A DNA stretch of 61,470 nt from Clostridioides mangenotii TR (GTDB taxonomy: Bacteria > Bacillota > Clostridia > Peptostreptococcales > Peptostreptococcaceae). A model generated the notes under the pieces. The model ran no database searches and had not been told where the DNA came from. It saw nothing but the letters and a program-made list of their open reading frames with translations. The DNA is taken from assembly GCF_000498755.1 (NCBI RefSeq), contig NZ_AXUS01000021.1:1-61470 (forward strand). Direction: 5' to 3'. The position numbers were made by a program, and so were the translations under genes. The first letter of the stretch is position 1. Each line of letters starts with the position of its first letter. Of the stretch, positions 17,886-27,086 are shown piece by piece.

Positions 17886-19640
17886 CTAAATATCTTTTAA
17901 CATAACAACTAATATATCATCTTCAAAATACTCTTTAGACGAAAACTCTTGTAAGTCTGATTTTAAATTTTCAACAATTACTTCTTGATTAAGCGTGTAG
18001 TTATCTTTTAAAAATTCTTCCAATCGTTCTATCCCGTACTCTTCTTTTGATTCATTTTTAATTTCTAACACACCATCAGTGTACATGCAAAGCATTGAGT
18101 AGTTAATAATACTAAATGAATTTTCATCATACGAAGCATCTTGCATAACTCCTATAGGAATCCCTTTATTGCAGTTGATGTTTTTTACTATATCACCTTT
18201 TTTTGTAACTATTATAGGTGAGTAATGGCCTGCATTTGATACTGTTATTATGTTGTGTTCAGTATTTATTATTCCCACTAAACACGTAGTAAATACACCC
18301 ATTTTATCAAACTCATCGTACAGTATTTTATTTAGGTTTGTGAGTATTTCGCTGGTAGATTCGTACTGGTGACAAAGAACTTTAAACGCTCCTTTTATCA
18401 TAGCTACTACGTAGTTAGATACTATACCGTGCCCCATAACATCCGCGACAATAAATACAACATGCTTTTCATCTAAATCCATTGCATAGTAGAAATCGCC
18501 TCCTACAACTTTTGCAGGTCTGTGATAAAAATACAATTCCTTTTCTGAGTTAAACTCCATCTTACCTTTGTCCATAATAAGATGTTGCTGCTTGCTCAAA
18601 ATATTTAACTCTTTTTCAAGAACCTTGTGTTTTACCTCTTGATCATTGTACTCGTAAAGCTGCATTGCCACCGATACCTGACTCGCTAATATTCTAAGTA
18701 TATTTAGGTCATCATTTGTGTAGTTCTTACTGTTAGCACACACTATACAGCCGATTATCTTGTCCTTATCTTGCAATTTATAGTATATATAACTATCAAC
18801 TTTTATAGCATTCTCACTTTTAATATCATTGACAAATCCACCTAGCGATTCATTTGATAAGATTTTATTTTTTATTGGATAGAGATTTGTTTTGTTCTCA
18901 TCCTTATTGTAACAACTCATCATCTTTTGGAAGTTGTCGTGCTCATCGAGTATTATAAGAGACTCTCTACTATTAGTGATATTACAAGCTTGTTTACTTA
19001 GATTCTCCAAAAACTCAGTTATACTTTTGTTTTGATATAGCTTTTTAGTCGCATCATTAATATAACTGATAGCTACTCTAAACTTATCGATCAAACTTTG
19101 TACACTGTTGTTTTTATTTGTTATCTCAATTGATAAACTAAGAAGAGATGCAACTGATGCTATAAAGTTTATATCTTCTTCTGTAACATAATCATCTTTT
19201 GTTAAGAAGCAAGTCATAAATCCTACAACTTTTCCATCTATCATAAGAGGAAATACTATTCTCCCTAGATAACCTTCGTCTTTAGCCAGATCTCTTTCAT
19301 TTATAGCTCTCTCATCTTCAAATACATTTTCTATATATATAACCTTCTTTTGCTCAACAGCATCGTGAATATACTGTGAATGCATATCAAAATCTATTTT
19401 GGCGCCCTTTCTATCACTAGCCGGGAATATGCCAGGCACATGTTCAAGTGTGCCAGAGCACACCAAATAAGCATTATTATAATCATTTTCGTAGAATAAA
19501 TTAACACAAGCTTTCGCTGGATGCACAACTTCAAGCATTTTTGCTACTATTTTATCTTTTATACTATAAAAGTCTGTTGATTCTGTTACAATAGCTGTTA
19601 TTTCAACTAAATTCTTCATTTTATAACTTTCATTGTTCAT
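17886..19640 (-). CDS. GAF-domain PP2C/SpoIIE-type serine phosphatase (RsbU-like)
   Basis: A protein of 584 residues. Two GAF-like sensor regions occupy about 20-165 and 190-335, then a short helical linker and a SpoIIE/RsbU phosphatase domain (about 375-580) with the metal-binding motifs VGGDFYYAMDL and VADVMGHGIVS and a late CMYTDGVLE. Such phosphatases dephosphorylate anti-sigma-factor antagonists and switch on alternative sigma factors. No partner STAS or anti-sigma gene is beside it. The start at 19640 is chosen for its GGGGGA site. A short membrane-protein gene lies upstream, 43 bases away. Confidence 0.88.
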   Translation of the reverse strand: MNNESYKMKNLVEITAIVTESTDFYSIKDKIVAKMLEVVHPAKACVNLFYENDYNNAYLVCSGTLEHVPGIFPASDRKGAKIDFDMHSQYIHDAVEQKKVIYIENVFEDERAINERDLAKDEGYLGRIVFPLMIDGKVVGFMTCFLTKDDYVTEEDINFIASVASLLSLSIEITNKNNSVQSLIDKFRVAISYINDATKKLYQNKSITEFLENLSKQACNITNSRESLIILDEHDNFQKMMSCYNKDENKTNLYPIKNKILSNESLGGFVNDIKSENAIKVDSYIYYKLQDKDKIIGCIVCANSKNYTNDDLNILRILASQVSVAMQLYEYNDQEVKHKVLEKELNILSKQQHLIMDKGKMEFNSEKELYFYHRPAKVVGGDFYYAMDLDEKHVVFIVADVMGHGIVSNYVVAMIKGAFKVLCHQYESTSEILTNLNKILYDEFDKMGVFTTCLVGIINTEHNIITVSNAGHYSPIIVTKKGDIVKNINCNKGIPIGVMQDASYDENSFSIINYSMLCMYTDGVLEIKNESKEEYGIERLEEFLKDNYTLNQEVIVENLKSDLQEFSSKEYFEDDILVVMLKDI

Positions 19641-19683
19641 CTGAATTTCCCCCATAAAAACATTTAAACTACATACAAGTATT

Positions 19684-20145
19684 CTAACATATATTTTTAA
19701 GTGTAAACATAAAAACTATTGCGAAACTACAAACTATAAATATATTGAACCCTGTAAGAAATCCTATAACTAGCAGAGTGATCAGCGCATTTATTCCAAT
19801 CCTGCCTTTTTCTTTTATATTCGCTATTTTTGATACTTCTATATTTGTTTTAATATTAGCAATGTACTCTTTTATTTCTACTTCTAATTTTATTTTGTAA
19901 ATAATGTAAATAATTCCCACCAGCACTACCCCTACAGATAAGATTTTATTTATGCTGTACGCTAGTAGAATCACTATACAACCCAAGGCTAATTTTAGTA
20001 TTTTATAGAATACACTATCTATCTTTAAAGTAATGTCTCTTATTCCTTTATATTCATCCCTTACATCATAGCCATTTGAATTCATACTTTTCATCTTAGT
20101 TTTTACAATTTCCGAATAAAAAAGCTTAATTAATCCATTTATCAT
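19684..20145 (-). CDS. Uncharacterised small membrane protein
   Basis: A 153-residue protein I do not recognise. Three to four hydrophobic segments are visible: about 48-82 (one or two helices) and 117-150, separated by a charged stretch rich in Lys and Glu. The N-terminal 45 residues are basic and cytoplasmic-looking. The start has AGAGGTG upstream. It is 43 bases upstream of the RsbU-like phosphatase on the same strand and probably co-transcribed, so it may anchor or modulate that pathway; this is inference only. Confidence 0.7.
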   Translation of the reverse strand: MINGLIKLFYSEIVKTKMKSMNSNGYDVRDEYKGIRDITLKIDSVFYKILKLALGCIVILLAYSINKILSVGVVLVGIIYIIYKIKLEVEIKEYIANIKTNIEVSKIANIKEKGRIGINALITLLVIGFLTGFNIFIVCSFAIVFMFTLKNIC

Positions 20146-20306
20146 ACAATCACCTCTAATGTTTTACAATTTCTTTTCTTGTTTTCCATCATATTGCACT
20201 CAATATTGGTTATAATAGAGTTAGACAATAAATCTATTCTCTCAATTATTGGCAAAATATCGATAAATAATACAATTATGTAAAATAATTAGAAGGAAGT
20301 GTTTTA

Positions 20307-20771
20307 ATGCAAATTAAGGACTTTGATCTAGAAACTAGAAATAAGATCTACTGCGAAACAAAAAAAGTACTTAGAAAATATCAAAAAGGTGTTAGTTCAG
20401 GTAAGCTGACTGCAGAAAAATTTATTGATAATATACTTGAAGATGGATCAATAACCAATGTCGTCAACGAAAGTCTTCTGTCAAATCAAAACTTCAAACA
20501 TTCTTATGTTGACTATATCAACATACTTATCGACAATCAAAACAAGAGTTTAACCGACCATAAAAAATGTCTCAATGGCAAAACAGAAGAATCTGATGAA
20601 ATAAGAAAAAGAATTGAATTTAAGCATTTGCTTGCTTCTAGCGGGTTTAAGCTGAACATTCCAGACACGTATTTAACAGCTGATGATATAGATTGTTTAT
20701 CTAAATTTATAATGACTGGATCTATTGATCTTGGCGATGAAAGATTCTACAATTACGTCTATAAGCTGTAG
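20307..20771 (+). CDS. Hypothetical protein, 154 residues
   Basis: I do not recognise this protein. It is soluble-looking, mostly helical, Lys/Asp-rich, with no signal peptide or membrane segment and three scattered cysteines. The ribosome site AGAAGGAAG at good spacing supports translation. It is divergent from the membrane-protein gene and has its own terminator, so it is a single-gene unit. No domain or partner can be named. Confidence 0.7.
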   Translation: MQIKDFDLETRNKIYCETKKVLRKYQKGVSSGKLTAEKFIDNILEDGSITNVVNESLLSNQNFKHSYVDYINILIDNQNKSLTDHKKCLNGKTEESDEIRKRIEFKHLLASSGFKLNIPDTYLTADDIDCLSKFIMTGSIDLGDERFYNYVYKL

Positions 20772-20831
20772 TAAACATAAACAAAAGATTTATATTCAGA
20801 ATCAGAAAGCTTCTGATGAGAAAATACTAAG

Positions 20832-20878
20832 AAAAAGCAGTAATGACATTTTATTTAATGTGTCATTTTGCTTTTTTG
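20832..20878 (+). terminator. Terminator of the 154-residue gene
   Basis: Stem AAAGCA..ATGACATT / AATGTGTCAT..TGCTTT followed by TTTTTT, 60 bases after the stop codon. Confidence 0.8.
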
Positions 20879-20996
20879 TTTTTTCCAAAAACTCTGTAAT
20901 ATTTTTAGCTTATAATTTCTATTATAGAATCTCTTCTATTGAGTCAATACATATCAATACATATTTCATTAAAGATTAAATATAAATTATTATAAG

Positions 20997-21026
20997 CAAA
21001 AATGCCATTTCTGGGCATATTTTTAA
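20997..21026 (-). terminator. Terminator of the corrinoid-activation operon
   Basis: Short stem ATGCC / GGCAT flanked by A and T runs, 50 bases after the stop of the minus-strand methyltransferase. Nothing else is seen in 20879-21074. Confidence 0.6.
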
Positions 21027-21074
21027 ATAATCTATAATCTTTTATCATTTAATTTTACAATAATTCGCAACAAA

Positions 21075-21914
21075 TTAAACTCTTATCATTTTTTCTCTTT
21101 TAATACACCAATGACCTATAAACTTTGCATCTCCATCTTCGCTTTTATAGTTTTCAATAATCTCTCCATAACTATTTCCATGAGAGCTTACTCTTTTGCT
21201 GTTTATTAAGCCAGATTCTTCAAGAGATGTAGAAGTTTTACCACATATATGGACTACCGAATCTCCAAGTACACCTTCTACTCTTTTAAATACTGTTAAA
21301 GTAGACTTACCTGAAAGGTCTTCATATACTTTCGGGCCTACAATATCAAGAGTTCCAGCCGGATCTGCGAATGAGATAATATCGACCCCAGCATTTACAC
21401 CTTTAGTGATGTACTCAACTAAGCTGTCCTCAATTTTACCGAGAAGTTTATCTATAACTTCCCTATCTTTTCTAACTAATTTATAAAAAAGTCTATTATC
21501 TACTATCGCTGTCGCTATTGTTATTGGACCAGTTACATTTAAACATACTTTTTCGCCAGCATCTTTTAGCTCTTTTATAGATTCTAGTATCTCGTGCATT
21601 CTACCAGTACTGAAATCTATCGGCTCTATTCTTTCCAATGACTCAACATCCTTAACAAATGACTGATTTATCCTATTTCCTGCCTTTGAATCAAATACAA
21701 CAGTACTTCCAAAAGCATCTGCTTCAGCAGTGTGGCAAAATGGAACTATGCAGTACATAATCCCCATATTATACTTTAATTCTCTAGACAATTCTGCTAT
21801 TTTCTTTGAATCTTTATTAGCAACTTCAAAACTTACTCCCAACTTATCGAGTATTTCATCCGAAACAGTTGTATTATCACTGCCAATACATTTAAAAATA
21901 TTTTTAACAGACAT
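21075..21914 (-). CDS. URO-D/MtaA-MtbA-family corrinoid methyltransferase-like protein
   Basis: A 279-residue member of the uroporphyrinogen-decarboxylase superfamily, of the branch that moves methyl groups between corrinoid proteins and thiols or other acceptors. HICG near residue 224, followed by a C-terminal HWC, resemble the zinc ligands of MtaA/MtbA. It is shorter than the usual 330-350 residues. It ends an operon with a RACo-type activator, a broken corrinoid protein and a CobW-like GTPase. With the corrinoid protein apparently inactive, its present role is unclear. Confidence 0.72.
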   Translation of the reverse strand: MSVKNIFKCIGSDNTTVSDEILDKLGVSFEVANKDSKKIAELSRELKYNMGIMYCIVPFCHTAEADAFGSTVVFDSKAGNRINQSFVKDVESLERIEPIDFSTGRMHEILESIKELKDAGEKVCLNVTGPITIATAIVDNRLFYKLVRKDREVIDKLLGKIEDSLVEYITKGVNAGVDIISFADPAGTLDIVGPKVYEDLSGKSTLTVFKRVEGVLGDSVVHICGKTSTSLEESGLINSKRVSSHGNSYGEIIENYKSEDGDAKFIGHWCIKREKMIRV

Positions 21915-21927
21915 ATTATCACCTTTT

Positions 21928-23655
21928 CTAAAAATTTAACTGCCTTATAAATTCTTCTTGAAATTCAGGTTTGAGAGATAATTCCAATACCTCTGTATCA
22001 CCATTTAGATTATGTAGACCCTTTAAACATTCTCTATTTATAAGAGCTAATCTAGCCCCTTCAAGAGAAGTATTTCCTAAAAACTCTATATCCGTTTTTA
22101 CTTCCTTGGGAATTAATCCTATTGATCTAATACTGTCTGGATTTATATGAAATCCAAATGCACCTGCAATAAATACTTTAGATACTTCTTCTAATTTAAG
22201 ATCGATTTCTTTTAGCATCATAACGACACCTGTGGATATAGCACCTTTTGCCAACTGAATTTGCCTTATATCTTTTTGAGATATGTAAACATCATCAGTT
22301 ATATAGAATTTCTTATCTTTTAATCTATCTGATATTCTTTCATCTAAGTTCTTATTCCATCTTCCAGTCTTTGTTAAAATATTTCTATTTACTAAAGACG
22401 CAGCTATATCTATAAGCCCACTTCCGCAAATACCTTTTGCTTTACTGTCACTTATAGTCTCATAGTTCATATTATAGTCCTCATCTATGCTAAAAGACTC
22501 TATAGCTCCTTTTTCAGCCCTACATCCACATTCAATATTCATTCCCTCTAAGGCAGGTCCTGCTGCTGTAGAAGTGCATATTATCTTTCCATCCTTTAGC
22601 GCCGCTAGTTCTCCATTGGTTCCGATGTCTATAAACACAGCTCCATCGTACTTAGGAAGATCTAATGCTATAATTCCAGCTAGTATATCCCCTCCAATAT
22701 ATGCAGATGCAGCGGGAACAATACTGAGTATAGCTTCTTCATTTGTTTTTATACCTAGGTTTGTAGCTTTAGTGTCTTTAGTTTCTAGAAAAACTGGTCT
22801 ATACGGTGATTTAGCTAATGATTTTGGACTTATTCCCAATAACAGGTGCATCATTGTTGTATTTGCCGCAACAGTTATATGGTAAATATCATCTAAAGCT
22901 AAATTGCATCTACTAGCTAAAGTCTTTATTGATAGATTTATTTCCTCTACTATTAACTCTTGTAGTAGCTCAGCACCATTTGAATTTTCCATACAGAATG
23001 TAATCCTAGTTAAAACATCGCTTCCGTATTTTGTTTGTGGATTTAGAGATGAAAATTTATCGATAATATCTCCACTTTCTAAATCTATCAAGTAATACGA
23101 TATTCCAGTCGTACCAATATCTATTGAAACTCCCAGTATACGTTTTTTATTTTTATCTATATTTAGTAACTCTTCTTCAAATACTATCCCCCAAATATTA
23201 TCTACATAATTAAAATCTATCTTTGAAATCTCGTTGTATAATTTCAATGAATTTACATCGTAATTTAATGTGTCTATATATGGAGTTTTATTATATCTAT
23301 CAATATTCGGTAATTTAACTACTTTTATAGAACTATCTACAGGCAACTCAATACTCTTTCCTCTGTTGATAGTTTTGAGATTTTTGTCAGTTTTAATTAC
23401 TTCTACTTCAACATCGCCATATACAAGCGTCATACATGACAATCTTTCTTCTTTATCTAAATCTATCATTTTCTTTTCACTCTCGTTTGGATCGGACAAT
23501 TCTCCTGTGGCGATTACCTTACATTTTCCGCAAGTTCCACTTCCATTACATGGAGTTTCTATATCTAATCCGGCACTTCTTATTGCATCTAGTAAAAGAA
23601 TCCCTTCTTCTACTTCAATACATCTAGATTCATTTAAAAAGTCTATTTTAGGCAT
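21928..23655 (-). CDS. RACo-like corrinoid activation protein (2Fe-2S, ASKHA ATPase)
   Basis: A 575-residue protein. The N-terminal ferredoxin domain has cysteines at 36, 42, 45 and 74 in plant-type 2Fe-2S spacing (CNGSGTCGKC...SCM). The large C-terminal part is the DUF4445/ASKHA region with SIDIGTTGISYYLIDLESG and FIDIGTNGELAA phosphate loops. RACo and RamA proteins use ATP to drive reduction of inactive Co(II) corrinoid proteins in methyl-transfer pathways. The start has AAGGAG and follows the corrinoid pseudogene by 14 bases. The gene itself is intact. Confidence 0.9.
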   Translation of the reverse strand: MPKIDFLNESRCIEVEEGILLLDAIRSAGLDIETPCNGSGTCGKCKVIATGELSDPNESEKKMIDLDKEERLSCMTLVYGDVEVEVIKTDKNLKTINRGKSIELPVDSSIKVVKLPNIDRYNKTPYIDTLNYDVNSLKLYNEISKIDFNYVDNIWGIVFEEELLNIDKNKKRILGVSIDIGTTGISYYLIDLESGDIIDKFSSLNPQTKYGSDVLTRITFCMENSNGAELLQELIVEEINLSIKTLASRCNLALDDIYHITVAANTTMMHLLLGISPKSLAKSPYRPVFLETKDTKATNLGIKTNEEAILSIVPAASAYIGGDILAGIIALDLPKYDGAVFIDIGTNGELAALKDGKIICTSTAAGPALEGMNIECGCRAEKGAIESFSIDEDYNMNYETISDSKAKGICGSGLIDIAASLVNRNILTKTGRWNKNLDERISDRLKDKKFYITDDVYISQKDIRQIQLAKGAISTGVVMMLKEIDLKLEEVSKVFIAGAFGFHINPDSIRSIGLIPKEVKTDIEFLGNTSLEGARLALINRECLKGLHNLNGDTEVLELSLKPEFQEEFIRQLNF

Positions 23656-23669
23656 CTCTTACTCCTTTT

Positions 23670-23966
23670 TTAAACTGCAACTACTAGCTCTTTTATTTTC
23701 TTAACAACTTCATTAGCATCTTCTATATACGCGTCAGCACCTATTGAGTCCGCAAATTTTTGAGATATAGGGCCTCCGCCTATCATAACTTTATATATAT
23801 TTCAAAGATTTTTTTCTTCAAGCATTTTTATAGCTCTTTACATTCCTGACATTGTAGTAGTCATAAGCGTAGACATACATATAAAGTCTACATTTACTTC
23901 TTCAGCCGTCTCTAAAAATTTATTGCTTCACTTATTTCTTGGAATAATTATTTGCTCTCCCTTAAT
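23670..23966 (-). pseudogene. Corrinoid (B12-binding) methyl carrier, truncated with three in-frame stops
   Basis: Ninety-nine codons in one uninterrupted frame match the C-terminal part of MtbC/MtaC-like corrinoid proteins: FICMSTLMTTTMSGM, then KVMIGGGPISQKFADSIGAD and a final EDANEVVKKIKEL helix. Codons 13 (TGA), 43 (TAA) and 55 (TGA) are stops, each explicable by one point change. The N-terminal helical domain and the DxHxxG cobalamin-binding motif are missing. It sits between the CobW-like gene and the RACo-like gene, exactly where the corrinoid protein should be. I call it a pseudogene. Confidence 0.8.
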
Positions 23967-24870
23967 CTAATAATAATTTAAATATATTATTTTCATCGAG
24001 ATTTCTACCTATTACACAGATTCTCTCAGAATTGCTGAGAATGTTTTTTGTAATAGTGTATCTCCCATTAACATAGCTAAATTCAAAGTCTCCATCATTA
24101 CCTGTGATAAATCCTTTAGCTCTTATTACAATTCCATATTCATCATTTGATATATCTATCAACATTTGTTCTAATTCGCTTTTACTAAATCTCTTCGGTT
24201 CTTTTACACTTATACTATGTATTCTTTCGCTTATTTCATTTGAATTTTCTATAAAACTTGTATCCATTTCATCCAAATCATACTGTAAATTTGTAAGATA
24301 GTTATAATCTATTTCATCAAAGTTATCCCAGTCACATGAGATAATTTCAGCATTTTTATTCAACTCTCTAACTGAGCCTACGATTTTATCTATAATATCA
24401 TCTTCTATTAACTGTACCTTACTGAAAACTATTGTACCTGCATTGCCAATTTGATCAGTAAAGAATCCTCCAAAATTATCTAGCTGTTCAAAATAATCTA
24501 GTGTATCTACCAAAGTTATAGGAGACATTACCACACACTTGTCCCTAATTTCTTTATACTTAAGTATGCTTAATACTTGGCTTAACATACCTATTCCTGT
24601 AGGCTCTATAATTATATGATCTGGATCTAAGTCCTTTAATATTGAGAGTATAGCCTCTTCAAAATCTGTCTTCATTGAACAGCATATACATCCTTGAGCT
24701 AATTCAACGACTTCGTAGTTTTCTCTACCTATAATCTCTCCATCTATTCCAACTTCTCCAAATTCATTTTCTATTATTACTTTTTTTCCATCTAGTTTCT
24801 CGATTAACTTCTTTATTAATGTGGTCTTGCCTGACCCTAAAAATCCCGAAATCACATGTATCTTAGTCAT
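23962..24870 (-). CDS. CobW/G3E-family GTPase (metallochaperone-like)
   Basis: A 302-residue G3E GTPase. Walker A is GFLGSGKTTL at residues 9-18. The metal motif CICC lies near 65-68, followed by the Walker B-like region IIIEPTGIGML. It ends with a short CobW C-terminal domain and has no His-rich tail. Its stop overlaps the first codons of the corrinoid pseudogene. G3E proteins deliver metals or help insert cobalamin into enzymes such as methyl-transfer proteins, which fits this cluster. The gene is intact. Confidence 0.88.
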   Translation of the reverse strand: MTKIHVISGFLGSGKTTLIKKLIEKLDGKKVIIENEFGEVGIDGEIIGRENYEVVELAQGCICCSMKTDFEEAILSILKDLDPDHIIIEPTGIGMLSQVLSILKYKEIRDKCVVMSPITLVDTLDYFEQLDNFGGFFTDQIGNAGTIVFSKVQLIEDDIIDKIVGSVRELNKNAEIISCDWDNFDEIDYNYLTNLQYDLDEMDTSFIENSNEISERIHSISVKEPKRFSKSELEQMLIDISNDEYGIVIRAKGFITGNDGDFEFSYVNGRYTITKNILSNSERICVIGRNLDENNIFKLLLD

Positions 24871-24983
24871 TTAATACATCTCCAAAGTTCTTATTTATTC
24901 TGAAAGGCTTATTTCAGAAAAACTTGTTTCAGAAGCTTCTCTTCATCAAGACCTTGACACAGCTTTAGACCTTCCAAATTCTC

Positions 24984-25142
24984 CTATTGAATGCCATAAA
25001 GTGGAGCAGAAACGTCTGGACCAATCATTTTATATGGTATCCTATCGACTAACTCGCCTTTAAAATAGGCTGCCATACGTTCACTAACTGTCATAGTATT
25101 TTTATAATTATCTGTATCACGTAAAAGCTCTTCGTAATTCAT
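24984..25142 (-). pseudogene. Truncated URO-D-family methyltransferase (N-terminal 52 codons)
   Basis: Starts with ATG behind GGGGG and reads 52 codons containing TMTVSERMAAYFKGELVDRI and PYKMIGPDVSAPLYGI, the N-terminal signature of URO-D-like corrinoid methyltransferases, before a TAG. The next 24 codons remain open but do not look like the family. About 290 residues are missing. It was probably the first gene of the methyl-transfer operon that continues into the CobW-like gene. Confidence 0.7.
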
Positions 25143-25200
25143 TAAATTCCCCCTTTAGAATTTTGTCTCTAAACAGTGCAGTTAGACTATTTCATCATTG

Positions 25201-25527
25201 TCTATTATTAGTCTACACTTACAATTAACGCTAATCAAATCGGTTGTATCTATACAATTCAATCACCGTATTCAAATTATCTATTTATATACCACCACTT
25301 GTTTACATGGCTTATATATTATGCTTACATTATCTACTTCTTCCAAAACACCTCTGCAAATTTTACCTATTTGAGCCTCTTTGCCGTATTTTTTCGCTGC
25401 ATAAATATATGCGTATAGGTTTTCTTTTTGAGTATCTCCCTAAAGTTGTATACAGGCTAATGTAAATACCGTCTTATCACTAGTCTACACTGCCAATCTG
25501 TGGTAATCCAATCGATTGTATCTATAC
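25201..25527. repeat. Degenerate direct repeat pair of about 55 bases
   Basis: 25201-25255 and 25472-25527 share TAGTCTACACT near their starts and TTGTATCTATAC at their ends, with about 70 percent identity. The 216 bases between include a minus-strand stretch (about 25303-25445) open for about 48 codons but lacking a start, likely a gene remnant. No transposase is present. Confidence 0.55.
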
Positions 25528-25706
25528 GTCAATATATTGATATTTACATGATCTATCCTAATTTTATAAATTATCTTATAATACGCTAAACTATTTGACT
25601 ATTCAAACACATGTTGTAATTGTATTTTTGTTATTATGAATAAATTGTATATTTGAAGAAATTATAGTAATAAGGAATTATTTGCATTTATAAGGAGGGA
25701 AGTATA

Positions 25707-27035
25707 TTGAGATTAATGGGATTTATTAATTCCAGCGACTATATAGGTTTAAAAATGGAGCTTGAAAAATACAACGTAGTTGATATTGCAGACTTTTTAG
25801 AAACATTGAAACAAGATAAAATGGTACTTGTATTTAGACTGCTCCCTAAAGATATGAGTGCAGAAGTTTTTTCATATCTTACGAGCAATCAACAGCAATA
25901 TCTAATAGAGTCTATTACCGACAGCGAAATAAGATATCTCTTGAACGGACTATTTGTCGATGATGCAGTGGATCTTTTAGAAGAAGTTCCAGCTAGTATG
26001 GTGAAAAAAATTCTAGAAAATATAAACGATGAAAAAAGAGTTCTTATAAATCAATATTTGAAATATAAATCGGACTCAGCTGGTAGTATAATGACTTCAG
26101 AGTTTGTAGAGCTAGGTTTAAAAAACACTGTAAAAGAAGCAATAGATATAATAAAGAAGACTGGATCAAATAAAGAGACGGTTTACACATGTTATGTGAA
26201 AAATAATGAAAGAAAACTGGTTGGTATAGTACCTCTTCGCACACTTATGTTTGAATCTGATGAAATTCTAGTTGAAGATGTTATGACTACCAAAATAATA
26301 TCTATTACTACAAATGAAGATCAAGAGGTAGTTGCAGATATGATCAGAAAATACGATCTTCTTTCCCTTCCTGTTGTAGATAGCGAAAATAGGCTGGTCG
26401 GCATAATCACTGTAGATGATGCAATGGATGTAATAGAAGAAGAAAATACAGAAGACTTCGAAAAAATGGCGGCTATATCTCCATCAGAAAATGAATACCT
26501 TAGAACAGGAGTATGGGAACTGGCTAGAAACAGAATTGTTTGGCTATTAATCCTTATGTTATCCGCAACAATCACAGGCTCTATTATTTCTTATTTTGAA
26601 GATACACTAGCCGCAATGATAATCTTAACTACATTTATACCTATGCTTACAGATACTGGAGGAAATGCAGGATCACAGTCTGCAACTCTTGTAATAAGAG
26701 GACTAGCACTTGGAGAAATTAAAACAGGAGACTTTCTAAAAGTTTTGTGGAAAGAGTTTAGGGTAAGTTTGATATGTGGACTTATCCTATCAGTTGTCAA
26801 CTTCTTAAGGCTTGTCTATATAAGCAAAGTTGGAATTGGAATTGCTTTTGTCGTCTGTATAACTATAGCTTTAACTGTTATAATTGCTAAATTAGTCGGA
26901 GGAGTTTTACCGATTGGAGCTAAAAAGCTTGGTTTTGACCCAGCTTTGATGGCAAGTCCACTTATAACGACTATAGTTGATTCTATAGTTTTAGTTCTTT
27001 ATTTCTATGTCGCTTCAATTGTTTTAGGGATATAA
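25707..27035 (+). CDS. mgtE: Magnesium transporter MgtE
   Basis: A 442-residue MgtE channel. The N-terminal MgtE_N helical domain spans about 15-115 (LLPKDMSAEVFSYL). Two CBS domains follow (about 125-250; VEDVMTTKIISI and LVGIITVDDAMDVI). Five membrane helices occupy 275-440, with FIPMLTDTGGNAGSQSAT forming the pore region. The start is TTG at 25707 with AAGGAGGG 7 bases upstream. The cytoplasmic domains close the channel when Mg2+ is high. I see no M-box riboswitch upstream. A strong terminator follows. Confidence 0.95.
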   Translation: MRLMGFINSSDYIGLKMELEKYNVVDIADFLETLKQDKMVLVFRLLPKDMSAEVFSYLTSNQQQYLIESITDSEIRYLLNGLFVDDAVDLLEEVPASMVKKILENINDEKRVLINQYLKYKSDSAGSIMTSEFVELGLKNTVKEAIDIIKKTGSNKETVYTCYVKNNERKLVGIVPLRTLMFESDEILVEDVMTTKIISITTNEDQEVVADMIRKYDLLSLPVVDSENRLVGIITVDDAMDVIEEENTEDFEKMAAISPSENEYLRTGVWELARNRIVWLLILMLSATITGSIISYFEDTLAAMIILTTFIPMLTDTGGNAGSQSATLVIRGLALGEIKTGDFLKVLWKEFRVSLICGLILSVVNFLRLVYISKVGIGIAFVVCITIALTVIIAKLVGGVLPIGAKKLGFDPALMASPLITTIVDSIVLVLYFYVASIVLGI

Positions 27036-27039
27036 ATAT

Positions 27040-27085
27040 AAAAATACCGATATTCAAATTAAAATTTGCATATCGGTATTTTTAT
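27040..27085. terminator. Bidirectional terminator between mgtE and a small gene
   Basis: AAATACCGATAT / ATATCGGTATTT with a second stem CAAATT / AATTTG at the tip, flanked by A and T runs. Confidence 0.85.
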
Positions 27086-27086
27086 T

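Noticed and set aside
23670-25142. Pyrrolysine (UAG) recoding in the methyltransferase cluster
   Set aside because: The internal stops of the corrinoid gene are UGA and UAA. The single UAG in the methyltransferase fragment is followed by sequence that does not resemble the family.
25530-25706. Possible M-box magnesium riboswitch before mgtE
   Set aside because: The leader is AT-rich and lacks the conserved GC-rich M-box blocks and a terminator stem.
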